From assembly GCF_001189955.1 (NCBI RefSeq), contig NZ_LFLT01000031.1, positions 1-53,192 on the forward strand: 53,192 nt of DNA, given 5' to 3'. The notes below the pieces were generated by a model that had not been told where the DNA came from, did no database searches, and worked only from the letters and a program-made list of their open reading frames with translations. This stretch comes from Herbaspirillum chlorophenolicum. GTDB taxonomy: Bacteria; Pseudomonadota; Gammaproteobacteria; Burkholderiales; Burkholderiaceae_D. Shown piece after piece: positions 1-7,522 of the stretch. A program made the translations under genes and the position numbers. Each line of letters opens with the position of its first letter. Within the stretch, counting starts at the first letter, position 1.

Positions 1-693
1 GCCATCGAGAATATTCAACGTACCGGTACCCAAGAAACCCACATAGATATTATTTTCGGCAGCCCAAGTTGAGGCCCTGCCGCTGGCATCGCGCCCTGAA
101 ACCGTAACCGTACCGGTACCCGGCCCAGAGCCGCTATCATTGCCAATAAGGCCTTGGTCGCTGCGCACCAAGCCACCGCCATTGATGAGCACGGTACCCG
201 TGCCGGAGTAACCGACTGAAATTGGAAAGGAACTGGTCCAGGTCGAAGGATTTCCAAGGGCGTCGCCACCAGAAACAGTAATCACCCCAGTACCACCATT
301 ACTCCCGACAAAGCCGAACTCATTGCTCACCGTAGCCCCACCTGTGAGCGTCAGCGTGCCGCCGGCGCCATCGCCGACAGTGAGATCGCCGCCAACTACC
401 CAGACCGGCGTCGACGCTGGGCCTGGACTTAAAACACCGGTACTGCTCACCGATTGCGCACTTGCAGTCGGTATATCGTAGGTCGCGCAGACAAGTCCGA
501 AAATCGCCGTCTGTAGAAACAGGAAACGGCGAAAACGGACAATATGGTTCGCTACAGTTCCGAGGCATTTCTCGATACATGGATCATTGCCGGAATAGCC
601 TTTGTTTGGAGCAGCACCGGGCGTGTGAATATGAGAATCCCGCCGATGCCATACAGAACCTCGTGCGCTAACAGGGCCAAATTTTTTAGCCAT
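1..693 (-). CDS. autotransporter-type passenger protein, 5' part (runs off window)
   Basis: An uninterrupted minus-strand frame of 231 codons starts at the ATG at 691-693 and leaves the window at base 1, so the 3' end is missing. A strong purine-rich ribosome site (GGGGGAGGGGGAAG) lies just upstream. The first ~58 residues are basic and polar with two Cys. They are followed by a hydrophobic stretch (about 57-72) and an Ala-Ser-Ala-Gln junction near residue 80, which fits a long, extended signal peptide as used by large autotransporters. From about residue 105 the protein has Gly/Thr/Val-rich repeats of ~50-60 residues of the form VGxxGTGTLxI...GFVG...GTGTVTVSG...STW, at about 105-152, 158-211 and 217 onward. 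Such repeats are typical of beta-helical autotransporter passengers. The C-terminal barrel is outside the window, so assignment to type Va secretion is inference. Confidence 0.75.
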   Translation of the reverse strand, partial: MAKKFGPVSARGSVWHRRDSHIHTPGAAPNKGYSGNDPCIEKCLGTVANHIVRFRRFLFLQTAIFGLVCATYDIPTASAQSVSSTGVLSPGPASTPVWVVGGDLTVGDGAGGTLTLTGGATVSNEFGFVGSNGGTGVITVSGGDALGNPSTWTSSFPISVGYSGTGTVLINGGGLVRSDQGLIGNDSGSGPGTGTVTVSGRDASGRASTWAAENNIYVGFLGTGTLNILDG

Positions 694-729
694 TTCTTCC
701 CCCTCCCCCATCAAGTATCGTTATTGAGG

Positions 730-741
730 CAAGATATCTTG
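730..741. promoter_or_regulatory. 12-bp perfect palindrome upstream of the autotransporter gene
   Basis: CAAGATATCTTG lies about 37 bp upstream of the autotransporter start, in the 173-bp gap between it and the LysR gene. It could be an operator, but the binding protein is unknown. No convincing -35/-10 pair was picked out in the gap and no gene is seen there. Confidence 0.3.
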
Positions 742-866
742 ACGCTTGCCTGCTATGTGATTACATCATCTTCCCCAGCGCCATGCAGGCTACGCATCGG
801 TAGAGCCCTTTGTTCTTCGAGCGTATAGCGTGCCGTTCTTGGGCTGCATCGTCAACCGACGGCTCT

Positions 867-1778
867 CTACGTACCTGGCTGCTCCAGGCATGCATGCATC
901 ACTTCAGCCAGCCATTCGCTGAAGACCTGCACGCGCCTGGACAAGTGGCGCCGGTGCGGGTAGACGATTTGTACCGGCATTGACGGCGCCGGCCAGTCCA
1001 TCAGCACCTCTACCAGTTCACCGCTCTCCAGGTGTTCTTTCACGTCGAATGCCGGAATCTGGATCAATCCCAGGCCTGCCAGGCAGCAAGCGATATAGGT
1101 TTCGGCGTTGTTGGCCGATACCCGTGCCGGCATCGCCAGTGACTGAAGCCGGCCGTCCTCCAGCCATTCCCAAGGCGCGGCACGCCCGCTGCTGGGCGAG
1201 GCGTAGTTGACGGCCATGTGGCCAGAAAGATCCGCCGGCGTCGCTAGCGCGCCTTGACGCGCAAGATAAGCCGGACTCGCGCAGTTGATCAACCGTAGCG
1301 TGCCGAGCGGCCGCGCCACCAGGCTGCTGGCTTCGAGCTCTCCCACGCGCAGCGCACAGTCGATTCCTTCGAGCACCAGATCGATGGCGCGGTCACTGGA
1401 GCCAAGGTCGACCTCGATGCCTGGATATCGGGCAAAGAATTCGGGCAGCGCCGGCGCCACCTGTCTGCGCGCAATGCGGCTGGGCAGGTCCACTCGCAAT
1501 CGCCCCTGCAGGGCCTGGCCTGACGGCCGGAACTGCTGCTCCAGTTCCTCGCTGTCGGCGACCAGAACCATGGCGCGTTCCAACAGCGTCTCGCCATCCA
1601 AGGTCAGGCTCACCCTGCGGGTCGTGCGACTGAACAACCGAGTGCCGAGCCTGCTCTCCAACTGCTGGACCGCCAGCGAGACCGTCGGCCGCGGCAAGCC
1701 GAGTTGATTAGCCGCAACGGAAAAACCGCCGCTTTGGGCCACCCGGATGAAGATGCGCAACTGGTCAATCCGGTCCAT
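867..1778 (-). CDS. LysR-family transcriptional regulator
   Basis: This 303-residue protein has the normal LysR length. The N-terminal winged helix-turn-helix (about residues 1-60, starting MDRIDQLRIF and including the conserved AANQLGLPRPTVS helix) is followed by a LysR substrate-binding domain (about 90-295). The N-terminus and the SRTTRRVSLT segment resemble the large CrgA/DmlR-like group of proteobacterial regulators. It is divergently transcribed from the SDR oxidoreductase at 1896, with a 117-bp shared intergenic region. This is the classic arrangement for a LysR protein controlling its neighbour, so regulation of the SDR gene is a reasonable inference. The inducer cannot be read from sequence. 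Confidence 0.93.
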   Translation of the reverse strand: MDRIDQLRIFIRVAQSGGFSVAANQLGLPRPTVSLAVQQLESRLGTRLFSRTTRRVSLTLDGETLLERAMVLVADSEELEQQFRPSGQALQGRLRVDLPSRIARRQVAPALPEFFARYPGIEVDLGSSDRAIDLVLEGIDCALRVGELEASSLVARPLGTLRLINCASPAYLARQGALATPADLSGHMAVNYASPSSGRAAPWEWLEDGRLQSLAMPARVSANNAETYIACCLAGLGLIQIPAFDVKEHLESGELVEVLMDWPAPSMPVQIVYPHRRHLSRRVQVFSEWLAEVMHACLEQPGT

Positions 1779-1895
1779 GAAGGCGTCATCCTATTGGTAA
1801 TAATTTCTGTCTAGTCTATATCGAAATAACGGATTTATTCAGATGACAACCTCAAATACAGTAACGGAACCCCTTAACTTGAGCAGGAGTTCTTC

Positions 1896-2669
1896 ATGTC
1901 CAAACACAGCATCCAAGGCAAAATCGTCCTGATCGCCGGCGGCGCCAAGAACCTGGGCGGCCTGATCGCCCGAGACCTCGCCGCGCATGGCGCCAAGGCA
2001 GTCGTCATCCACTACAACAGCATGAGCAGCAAGGCTGATGCGGACAAAACCGTCGCGGCTATTGAGCAGGCCGGCGCCAAAGCCGTTGCGCTGCAGGCCG
2101 ACCTCACCAGCGCGGGTGCCGTAGAGAAGCTGTTCGCCGATACCGTCGCGGCCGTAGGCCGCCCCGACATCGCTATCAACACCGTGGGCAAGGTGCTCAA
2201 GAAGCCGATGGCCGATGTCAGCGAAGCCGAATACGACGAGATGGCCGCCGTCAATAGCAAGTCGGCGTTCTTCTTCCTCAAGGAAGCGGGCAGGCACGTC
2301 AACGACAATGGCAAGATCGTGACGCTGGTCACTTCGCTGCTGGGCGCCTTCCCCCCGTTCTACGCAACCTACGCCGGCTCCAAGGCACCGGTCGAGCATT
2401 TCACTCGCGCAGCGGCCAAGGAACTGGGGGAGCGCGGCATTTCGGTGACGGCTGTCGGCCCCGGTCCGATGGACACCCCGTTTTTCTACCCGGCAGAGGG
2501 GGCCGACGCCGTGGCCTATCACAAGACCGCCGCGGCGCTGTCGCCCTTCTCCAAGACCGGCCTGACCGACATCGAGGATGTGGTGCCCTTCATTCGCCAC
2601 CTGGTCAGCGACGGCTGGTGGATCACCGGCCAGACCGTTCTGATCAACGGCGGCTACACCACCAAGTAA
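1896..2669 (+). CDS. SDR-family NAD(P)-dependent oxidoreductase
   Basis: A classical short-chain dehydrogenase of 257 residues. The Rossmann nucleotide-binding motif is GGAKNLGG (15-22), a variant of TGxxxGIG. An NTVG segment (95-98) replaces the usual NNAG. The active-site set is complete: Asn120, Ser147, Tyr159 and Lys163 (YAGSK). The C-terminus ends in the usual TGQTVLINGGY segment. A ribosome site (GAGCAGGAG) lies upstream of the ATG. It sits divergent to a LysR regulator that probably controls it. The substrate is unknown. Confidence 0.9.
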   Translation: MSKHSIQGKIVLIAGGAKNLGGLIARDLAAHGAKAVVIHYNSMSSKADADKTVAAIEQAGAKAVALQADLTSAGAVEKLFADTVAAVGRPDIAINTVGKVLKKPMADVSEAEYDEMAAVNSKSAFFFLKEAGRHVNDNGKIVTLVTSLLGAFPPFYATYAGSKAPVEHFTRAAAKELGERGISVTAVGPGPMDTPFFYPAEGADAVAYHKTAAALSPFSKTGLTDIEDVVPFIRHLVSDGWWITGQTVLINGGYTTK

Positions 2670-2887
2670 GCCGCGATCCCGTTTCATGTCGACGCGGGTC
2701 TGCATCCCTGGCCCAGCGTCGATAGACACCGGATGAAATCTGGAAAATGACGTCGAACTCGGTCCGGTAATTTGGGGAATTATTTCTATATTGAGAGTTT
2801 TCTCATATCAATACCCTCCCTCGATACTTAAAATGGCTCCATTGCTTGAAGCCAAGCACCGATTTGACCATTTTGAGTATCCAGATC

Positions 2888-3547
2888 ATGAACAAGACAA
2901 TTGCAATCTCGGCTCTGGCGGCATCCCTGTTGGCCTCTTTCGCGGTTCATGCTGCCGACACCACCGAACTGACGGTACAAGGCGCAATCAAGCCCGCCGC
3001 CTGCATCCCGACCTTTTCCGGCGGCGGCGTTGTCGACTACGGCGTCATTCCGGCCAGCTCCTTGCCGGCTGGTCAATACAAAAAGCTCGAGACAAGGCAA
3101 ATCAGCATGAATATTTCCTGCAACAGCGTGACAAAGATTGCTATTCGCTTAACTGACAATCGCGCTTCGTCCCGTATTGCAGGTATTGTCAGCGACGTCC
3201 GTTCCGATGCGTACAACTATGGATTGGGTACCGTCAATGGCAAAAACGTAGGTGGTTATTCGCTGAAGCTTGGTCCAACAACAACGGATCGCAGCGAAAC
3301 AATACACAATTTTTACTCTTGGAATAATGGTAGAACCTGGCAACCAGGGGCTTTCTATCTGCAACACGTGGACCATATTTTCTCCTTCGGCCACTACGAC
3401 AGAAATTATGGCCTCCAAGCTTTGGGCTTCACTGTGTTGAATACAACTATCGATGTAGCAACCACATTGAACAAGCCGGAAAACCTGCCTCTGGCACAAG
3501 ATGTGCCGCTGGACGGTTCAGCTACGCTGGAAATGCTCTACTTATGA
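2888..3547 (+). CDS. DUF1120 domain-containing (fimbrial-like) exported protein
   Basis: I take the ATG at 2888 as the start because it begins a clear signal peptide (MNKTIAISALAASLLASFAVHA, cleavage near residue 22-23); an upstream TTG extension would precede it awkwardly. The mature part begins with an adhesin-like strand (ELTVQGAIKPAACIPTFSGG) with a Cys near residue 38 and a second in NISCN, likely paired in a disulfide as in pilin-like folds. It ends with hydrophobic alternation (GSATLEMLYL) like a donor strand. The overall pattern matches DUF1120 proteins, which usually accompany chaperone-usher pili. No chaperone or usher is adjacent, so the gene is an orphan here. The region is lower in GC than its neighbours, which suggests transfer. 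Confidence 0.75.
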   Translation: MNKTIAISALAASLLASFAVHAADTTELTVQGAIKPAACIPTFSGGGVVDYGVIPASSLPAGQYKKLETRQISMNISCNSVTKIAIRLTDNRASSRIAGIVSDVRSDAYNYGLGTVNGKNVGGYSLKLGPTTTDRSETIHNFYSWNNGRTWQPGAFYLQHVDHIFSFGHYDRNYGLQALGFTVLNTTIDVATTLNKPENLPLAQDVPLDGSATLEMLYL

Positions 3548-4026
3548 TTTTTTCATGAATAAATGACGTTTTTTCTTGACGCAGATTTGTATGTGGAACT
3601 AACATTCGCTCACCGAAAAAACATGGAGTTGATCTTGGACAGTTGCAGTAGTGACTTACGTACTTGGGGAATGACCCCAGCCAATATCGCCTGAGCTCCG
3701 CAGTTCTCTTCTTGCTGCAGCCGCGACCTTGGCTGTAGCGCTTGTCTTCAACGACATTCGTCGTCCCTCCCCCATCTTTGTTTGTTCCATTGCGTGATCC
3801 ACGCACGGTTCGGCTGAGCACGCCTTTTATCTGGCAGGCCGGTTGTTCTGATTGCGCGGTTGCTGTCGCTTTGCGAAGTTTTTCGCAAAGGCGGGTCCAT
3901 TCTTTGCCTATCGGTGCCGTTTCCGAGATGCCGCTCCCGGCATCCGGTGCGGATGGTTGGAAAATGCCGGCTTGCTGGCGGCAATTTCCTTAATTGGCAA
4001 CGATGTTTCTTATCGAGAGAACCGCT
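3548..4026. other. gene-poor, AT-richer stretch
   Basis: About 480 bases without a convincing gene; the open frames here have no ribosome site or recognisable protein. Base composition is lower in GC than the rest of the window. The stretch contains the perfect inverted repeat at 3869-3890 reported separately. Confidence 0.5.
3869..3890. repeat. 9-bp perfect inverted repeat
   Basis: CTTTGCGAA, then four bases (gttt), then TTCGCAAAG. It could form a small hairpin or be a protein-binding site. It is not followed by a T run that would make it an intrinsic terminator. Confidence 0.4.
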
Positions 4027-4221
4027 ATGAAAAAATCCAAGTTCTTCCATCTGGCCGCCACAGCGCAACCGGCTACCCAGCCCTCCAACTGGAAATTTGG
4101 CTGGTCGGCATCATCCGTGAATGCGCAAATTGAAGGCCGTCGCAGTTTGTCCCAGCATCCTGGAACCGGCAACACCGGCGTCTACGGCGTGTTGGTAGTG
4201 AAACCGTCTTCCGGCTGGTAA
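4027..4221 (+). CDS. small hypothetical protein (64 aa)
   Basis: I do not recognise this protein. The ATG at 4027 follows a purine-rich GAGAGA ribosome site at fair spacing. The product starts MKKSKFFHLAATAQ, is rich in Ser, Gln, Thr and Asn, has two or three Trp, no Cys and no membrane segment, and ends KPSSGW. A longer in-frame ATG at 3994 exists but lacks a better ribosome site. It could be a small secreted or modified peptide, or an artefact in a non-coding stretch. Neighbours give no functional clue. Confidence 0.35.
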   Translation: MKKSKFFHLAATAQPATQPSNWKFGWSASSVNAQIEGRRSLSQHPGTGNTGVYGVLVVKPSSGW

Positions 4222-4470
4222 GCAGGACAGCAGCAAATTCGCATCTGGCGTGCCGATTCAGGCAATCACCCAGTGTGCGTCGATTCACTTATCGATGGAG
4301 TCCTTTCGTGGGCACTAACTCAGACTGTTGTAGTTGTTGGAAATCACTTCTGATGCTGTAACAGCAAGATCCGTCAAGAATTCTCTTGCCGTCATCTTGC
4401 TGCGAGCAGATGGCGGTATCACTGCAGGCCCACTCTCGCGGCCTTCGGTTTTCCTCCTGGTGTGATTGAT
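4222..4470. other. gene-poor stretch before the rcnA-like gene
   Basis: No supported gene on either strand. A minus-strand mini-frame of 26 codons near 4318-4398 is open, but it has only a weak ribosome site and I do not call it. Confidence 0.4.
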
Positions 4471-4495
4471 GGCATCCCCGCCTCGCGGGGATGCC
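4471..4495. promoter_or_regulatory. GC-tract inverted repeat, candidate RcnR/CsoR-type operator or hairpin
   Basis: Two perfect 11-bp arms (GGCATCCCCGC and GCGGGGATGCC) are separated by CTC. RcnR/CsoR-family repressors are known to bind G/C tracts embedded in inverted repeats, and the element lies 125 bp upstream of an RcnA-like gene, so an operator role is plausible. No T run follows on either strand, which argues against a simple intrinsic terminator. No rcnR gene is visible nearby. Confidence 0.4.
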
Positions 4496-4620
4496 TGACC
4501 GACTTTCCCCATACATAGCCGCCCCATCGTCCGGCTGCCCCCGTATCGTCGGAGGGCAAGGAGTTCGTAGACGCGCTCCGCGAATTCAAAAAAATTACAA
4601 AGTACCGTTGAGGAATCACA

Positions 4621-5339
4621 TGATCGATATTGCAAGCCTGCTCCGGCAAGGAGCCGGAAACCTCTGGCTGCTCATCCCCTGCACCATTCTCCTGGGCGCG
4701 CTGCACCGCCTGGAACCCGCGCATTCGAAAACCATGATGACCACGTTCATCGAGGCCATGCGCGGCATGGTCTCGCGGGCGATGCTGCTGGGGAGCTCTG
4801 CACTGTTTTCTCATACCGCCGTGGCAAGGCTGGCGGTCTTGACTGGCATGTACTTCGGCAGCGGCTGGAGTTCAGAGTCGCCTGCACCCTACGTCCAGAT
4901 CGCCTTCGGCGCGTTGCTCATCGGCGTGGTGCTTTGGCTGGCATGGCGGGCTTGGCAGCGCCCCCGCAAAAAGGCCCAAAGCCGTCGCCATCACAGCCAT
5001 GAGACCAAATGGATCGATACCGGCCACGGCATGCTGAGCGTCGATATCGTCGAAGACAATGTGCCGCCGCGCTTCAGGCTGTCAGGCGAAAACGGCCAGC
5101 ATTGCTGGCCTTCCGACGGCATGGAAATACGCACGATTCGTCCGAACGGCGCCAGGCAAACCTTCAAGTTCGTCGACCGGGGCGATTTTCTGGAGTCGAT
5201 CGATGAAATTCCGGAGCCGCATGCATTCATGGCACGGGTGCTCTTGTCTCACGACGGCCACCGGCATGCCTACAATATCCACTATGAAGAACATCACTTT
5301 CATCATGCCAATGATGGACCGGACGCATCCGATTCTTGA
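4621..5339 (+). CDS. truncated RcnA-like nickel/cobalt efflux protein (N-terminal half plus loop domain)
   Basis: The ATG at 4621 has a GAGGA ribosome site. The first 111 residues match the N-terminal half of RcnA exporters of the NicO family. They include a membrane segment around 13-30 carrying LGALHRLEPAHSKTMM (usual form HGLEPGHSKTMM), a second around 52-78 with SHTAV, and a third at 91-111. A basic/His linker follows, then a soluble domain (about 130-225) of the kind found in the cytoplasmic loop of some RcnA homologues, ending in a His-rich stretch (HYEEHHFHH). RcnA normally continues with three more membrane helices containing GLIPCP. Here the frame stops at 239 residues and no helix-coding sequence follows in any frame. 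I read it as a decayed or truncated gene. The changes in the metal motif (Gly to Arg, Gly to Ala) support loss of function. A minimal functional form cannot be excluded. Confidence 0.75.
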
Positions 5340-5520
5340 AACTCCGAATCCGAAAACGGCTGCTGGCCCAAAGCAGGTCGCCCGGACTACCAGCATTTAA
5401 TATTGTTATGTCTGAAATACTGATTCGTATCTGGTCTGCCTAATCCGTCCGCAACATACTGTCCTGGAATCAAACCGGCCACCAGCGAATGATCGCTGCG
5501 CCACCAACCAGGAATAGACA

Positions 5521-6984
5521 ATGAACGAGCAGGCGAAAAAAACAGGCATCGGGTCGACAGAAACACCAGCAACCGATCCACGACGCTGGCTTGCCCTCCT
5601 GGTATTGCTGCTGGGGGCATTCCTGCCGCCGCTGGACTTCACCGTAGTCAATCTCGCGCTGCCAACAATCCGGCAGGATCTCGGCGCCACATCGAGTGCC
5701 GTGCAGTTCGTTATCTCTGCCTACGCAGCCACCTATGCGGTGTTTCTCATTACAGGGGGACGATTGGGCGACTTGTTCGGCCGGCGTCTGATGTTCATGA
5801 CCGGTGTGGCGGGCTTCACGCTTGCGTCCGTGCTATGCGGAACGGCATGGTCGCCCAATGCATTGATCGCCGGACGCATTCTGCAGGGGCTCACGGCAAC
5901 TGCGATGGCGCCTCAGGTTCTTGCGTCGATCCGTATTTTATTTCCGGCGTCCGAGCAAGGCCGTGCCCTCGCGCTGTACGGCGCGACCTTTGGCCTGGCC
6001 AACATTTTTGGTCAGATATTAGGGGGCGTGCTGGTTTCAGCCCATCCCTTCGGCCTCGCGTGGCAAGCAATCTTTCTCATCAACGTGCCGATCGGCCTCG
6101 CCGCTTTCATCGGCAGCCTGTTTTTTCTCGACAACTCGCGGGCGCAACAAACGCAGAAACTTGATGTGGGCGGCGTCGCGCTGCTGTCCCTCACGCTGGG
6201 CCTGCTCGTCTATCCGCTGGTCGAAGGACGCGAGAACGGATGGCCGCTTTGGATTATCGCCATGCTTGCCGGGTCCCCTGTCGCATTGATCGCGTTCATC
6301 CGTTTCGAGAAATGGCTTGCGGCCCATGCCGGCTCGCCGCTTGTGGAGCTCTCACTGTTTCGCAACAGCAGATTCGTCATGGGGATCGTGATGGCCATGG
6401 CGTTCTACATGCAATCGTCTTTCTTCCTGACCTTTTCTGTCTGGCTGCAAAGCGGCGTAGGCATGACGCCATTCAACGCCGGCATGGCAACATTACCCTA
6501 CGTCGTCGGCGGCTTCGTCGCATCCCTGATGTCATCCCATCTCATGCAGCGGCTTGGCGCACGTGCGCTGACATTGGGCTTCGCGCTTCAGGTCGTTGGA
6601 TTTGGAATTGTGATGCTCGCTGCCAGCAAGGCAGCGTCAGGCGGGCTGCATATCGGTCTCGCTTGCGCGGGGCTTGGCTGGGGCATTGTGGTGCCTTCCG
6701 TCATCAAGGCAGTCATCGGCAGCGTTGATCAACGCCATGCGGGTCTCGCGTCGGGGGTGGTGATTTCCAGCTTGCAGATTGGCGCCGCTCTCGGTGTCGC
6801 GATGATTGGCGGCGTTTTTTACAACGCACTTGGAGTCAGCCAGGATCTCGAGGCTTATACCCACGCGTTCATCTTGGCCCTTGGCTGCAATGTGGCACTT
6901 CTCGCATTGGCCGGCGTGCTGTCATTGCTGCTGTCCAACCAAGGATCGCTCACCTCGTTACCTGTCTCAGCAACCGAATCCTAG
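5521..6984 (+). CDS. MFS transporter, DHA2 (EmrB/QacA-like) family
   Basis: A 487-residue integral membrane protein with about 14 predicted membrane segments, the usual DHA2 size. It has motif A after the second helix (GGRLGDLFGRR), the motif-B region RILQG, and motif C in helix 5 (GATFGLANIFGQILGG). Motif C is characteristic of drug/proton antiporters. It likely exports toxic compounds by proton antiport in the inner membrane. It is monocistronic, with no adjacent membrane-fusion protein or regulator of its own. Its substrate is unknown. Confidence 0.9.
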   Translation: MNEQAKKTGIGSTETPATDPRRWLALLVLLLGAFLPPLDFTVVNLALPTIRQDLGATSSAVQFVISAYAATYAVFLITGGRLGDLFGRRLMFMTGVAGFTLASVLCGTAWSPNALIAGRILQGLTATAMAPQVLASIRILFPASEQGRALALYGATFGLANIFGQILGGVLVSAHPFGLAWQAIFLINVPIGLAAFIGSLFFLDNSRAQQTQKLDVGGVALLSLTLGLLVYPLVEGRENGWPLWIIAMLAGSPVALIAFIRFEKWLAAHAGSPLVELSLFRNSRFVMGIVMAMAFYMQSSFFLTFSVWLQSGVGMTPFNAGMATLPYVVGGFVASLMSSHLMQRLGARALTLGFALQVVGFGIVMLAASKAASGGLHIGLACAGLGWGIVVPSVIKAVIGSVDQRHAGLASGVVISSLQIGAALGVAMIGGVFYNALGVSQDLEAYTHAFILALGCNVALLALAGVLSLLLSNQGSLTSLPVSATES

Positions 6985-6992
6985 AACCAGGA

Positions 6993-7030
6993 GCCAGATA
7001 GATCGGCGTATTGAGGCCGATCCATCTGGC
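6993..7030. terminator. imperfect hairpin between convergent genes
   Basis: GCCAGATAGATCGGC pairs with GCCGATCCATCTGGC over 15 positions with one mismatch. It sits between the MFS gene and the convergent small gene ending at 7048. No T run follows, so termination is only inferred from position. Confidence 0.4.
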
Positions 7031-7047
7031 GCCATGTAACGGGCGAC

Positions 7048-7335
7048 TTAATGCTGAGCGTGATTCTGTGCTTGTTTGGCGACGAGCTTCATCGCCTGGC
7101 GGTCACCGTTCTGTGCTTCTTTTGCCGTTTGTGCTGCAGTCTCAGTAGCCTCGGCCAATGCAGCTTTGCCGGCGGCGCTGATTGTCACCGTGTCGGTTTT
7201 GGCAGGGACAGTAGTCGAGGAAGGTGTTGTGGCGCCATCCTGGCGAATGGCTTGTGACGATTTGGATGCCGCTGCAGCAGTGGCGTCTTGAGTTTCCGTT
7301 GCTGCGGATCGTGATGCGATTGCGTTGACGTTCAT
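7048..7335 (-). CDS. small Ala/Thr-rich hypothetical protein (95 aa)
   Basis: The ATG at 7333-7335 has a very strong ribosome site (GGGGGAAG). The product begins MNVNAIASRS, is low-complexity and rich in Ala, Thr, Gln and Ser, and contains the segment TDTVTISAAGKAAL. Short proteins carrying a DTVTIS..A..AL motif recur in beta- and gammaproteobacteria without known function. No signal peptide or membrane segment is present and it is probably largely disordered. It lies downstream of the ABC ATPase gene on the same strand but is separated from it by an inverted repeat, so it is probably not in that operon. Confidence 0.65.
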   Translation of the reverse strand: MNVNAIASRSAATETQDATAAAASKSSQAIRQDGATTPSSTTVPAKTDTVTISAAGKAALAEATETAAQTAKEAQNGDRQAMKLVAKQAQNHAQH

Positions 7336-7482
7336 TACTTCCCCCTGAAAAGAACTCCATTGTTGGATAGGACCGCTTCAGCAAAGAGCCCTGCAGGCAC
7401 CGTTCGATAAAAGCGAAATGGCCTGGAGCTCCTACGGTATAACGCTACGCGCGCAAACTTAGGGGAGCCTTAGGGAGATGAC

Positions 7483-7513
7483 ACTGCAACAGATTATTCG
7501 AACCTGTTGCAGT
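7483..7513. terminator. 10-bp perfect inverted repeat behind the ABC ATPase gene
   Basis: ACTGCAACAG and CTGTTGCAGT flank an 11-base loop, 10 bases beyond the stop codon of the minus-strand ATPase gene. The position suits a transcription end, although no clear T run follows on the minus strand. Confidence 0.45.
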
Positions 7514-7522
7514 TTGAGCAAC

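Noticed and set aside
867..1707. Long plus-strand open frames opposite the LysR gene (for example 1285-1707)
   Set aside because: They are shadows produced by high GC content; the minus-strand LysR protein is clearly the real product.
4318..4398. 26-codon minus-strand mini-frame that might be a small peptide gene
   Set aside because: It has a weak ribosome site and no sequence support; too short to call.
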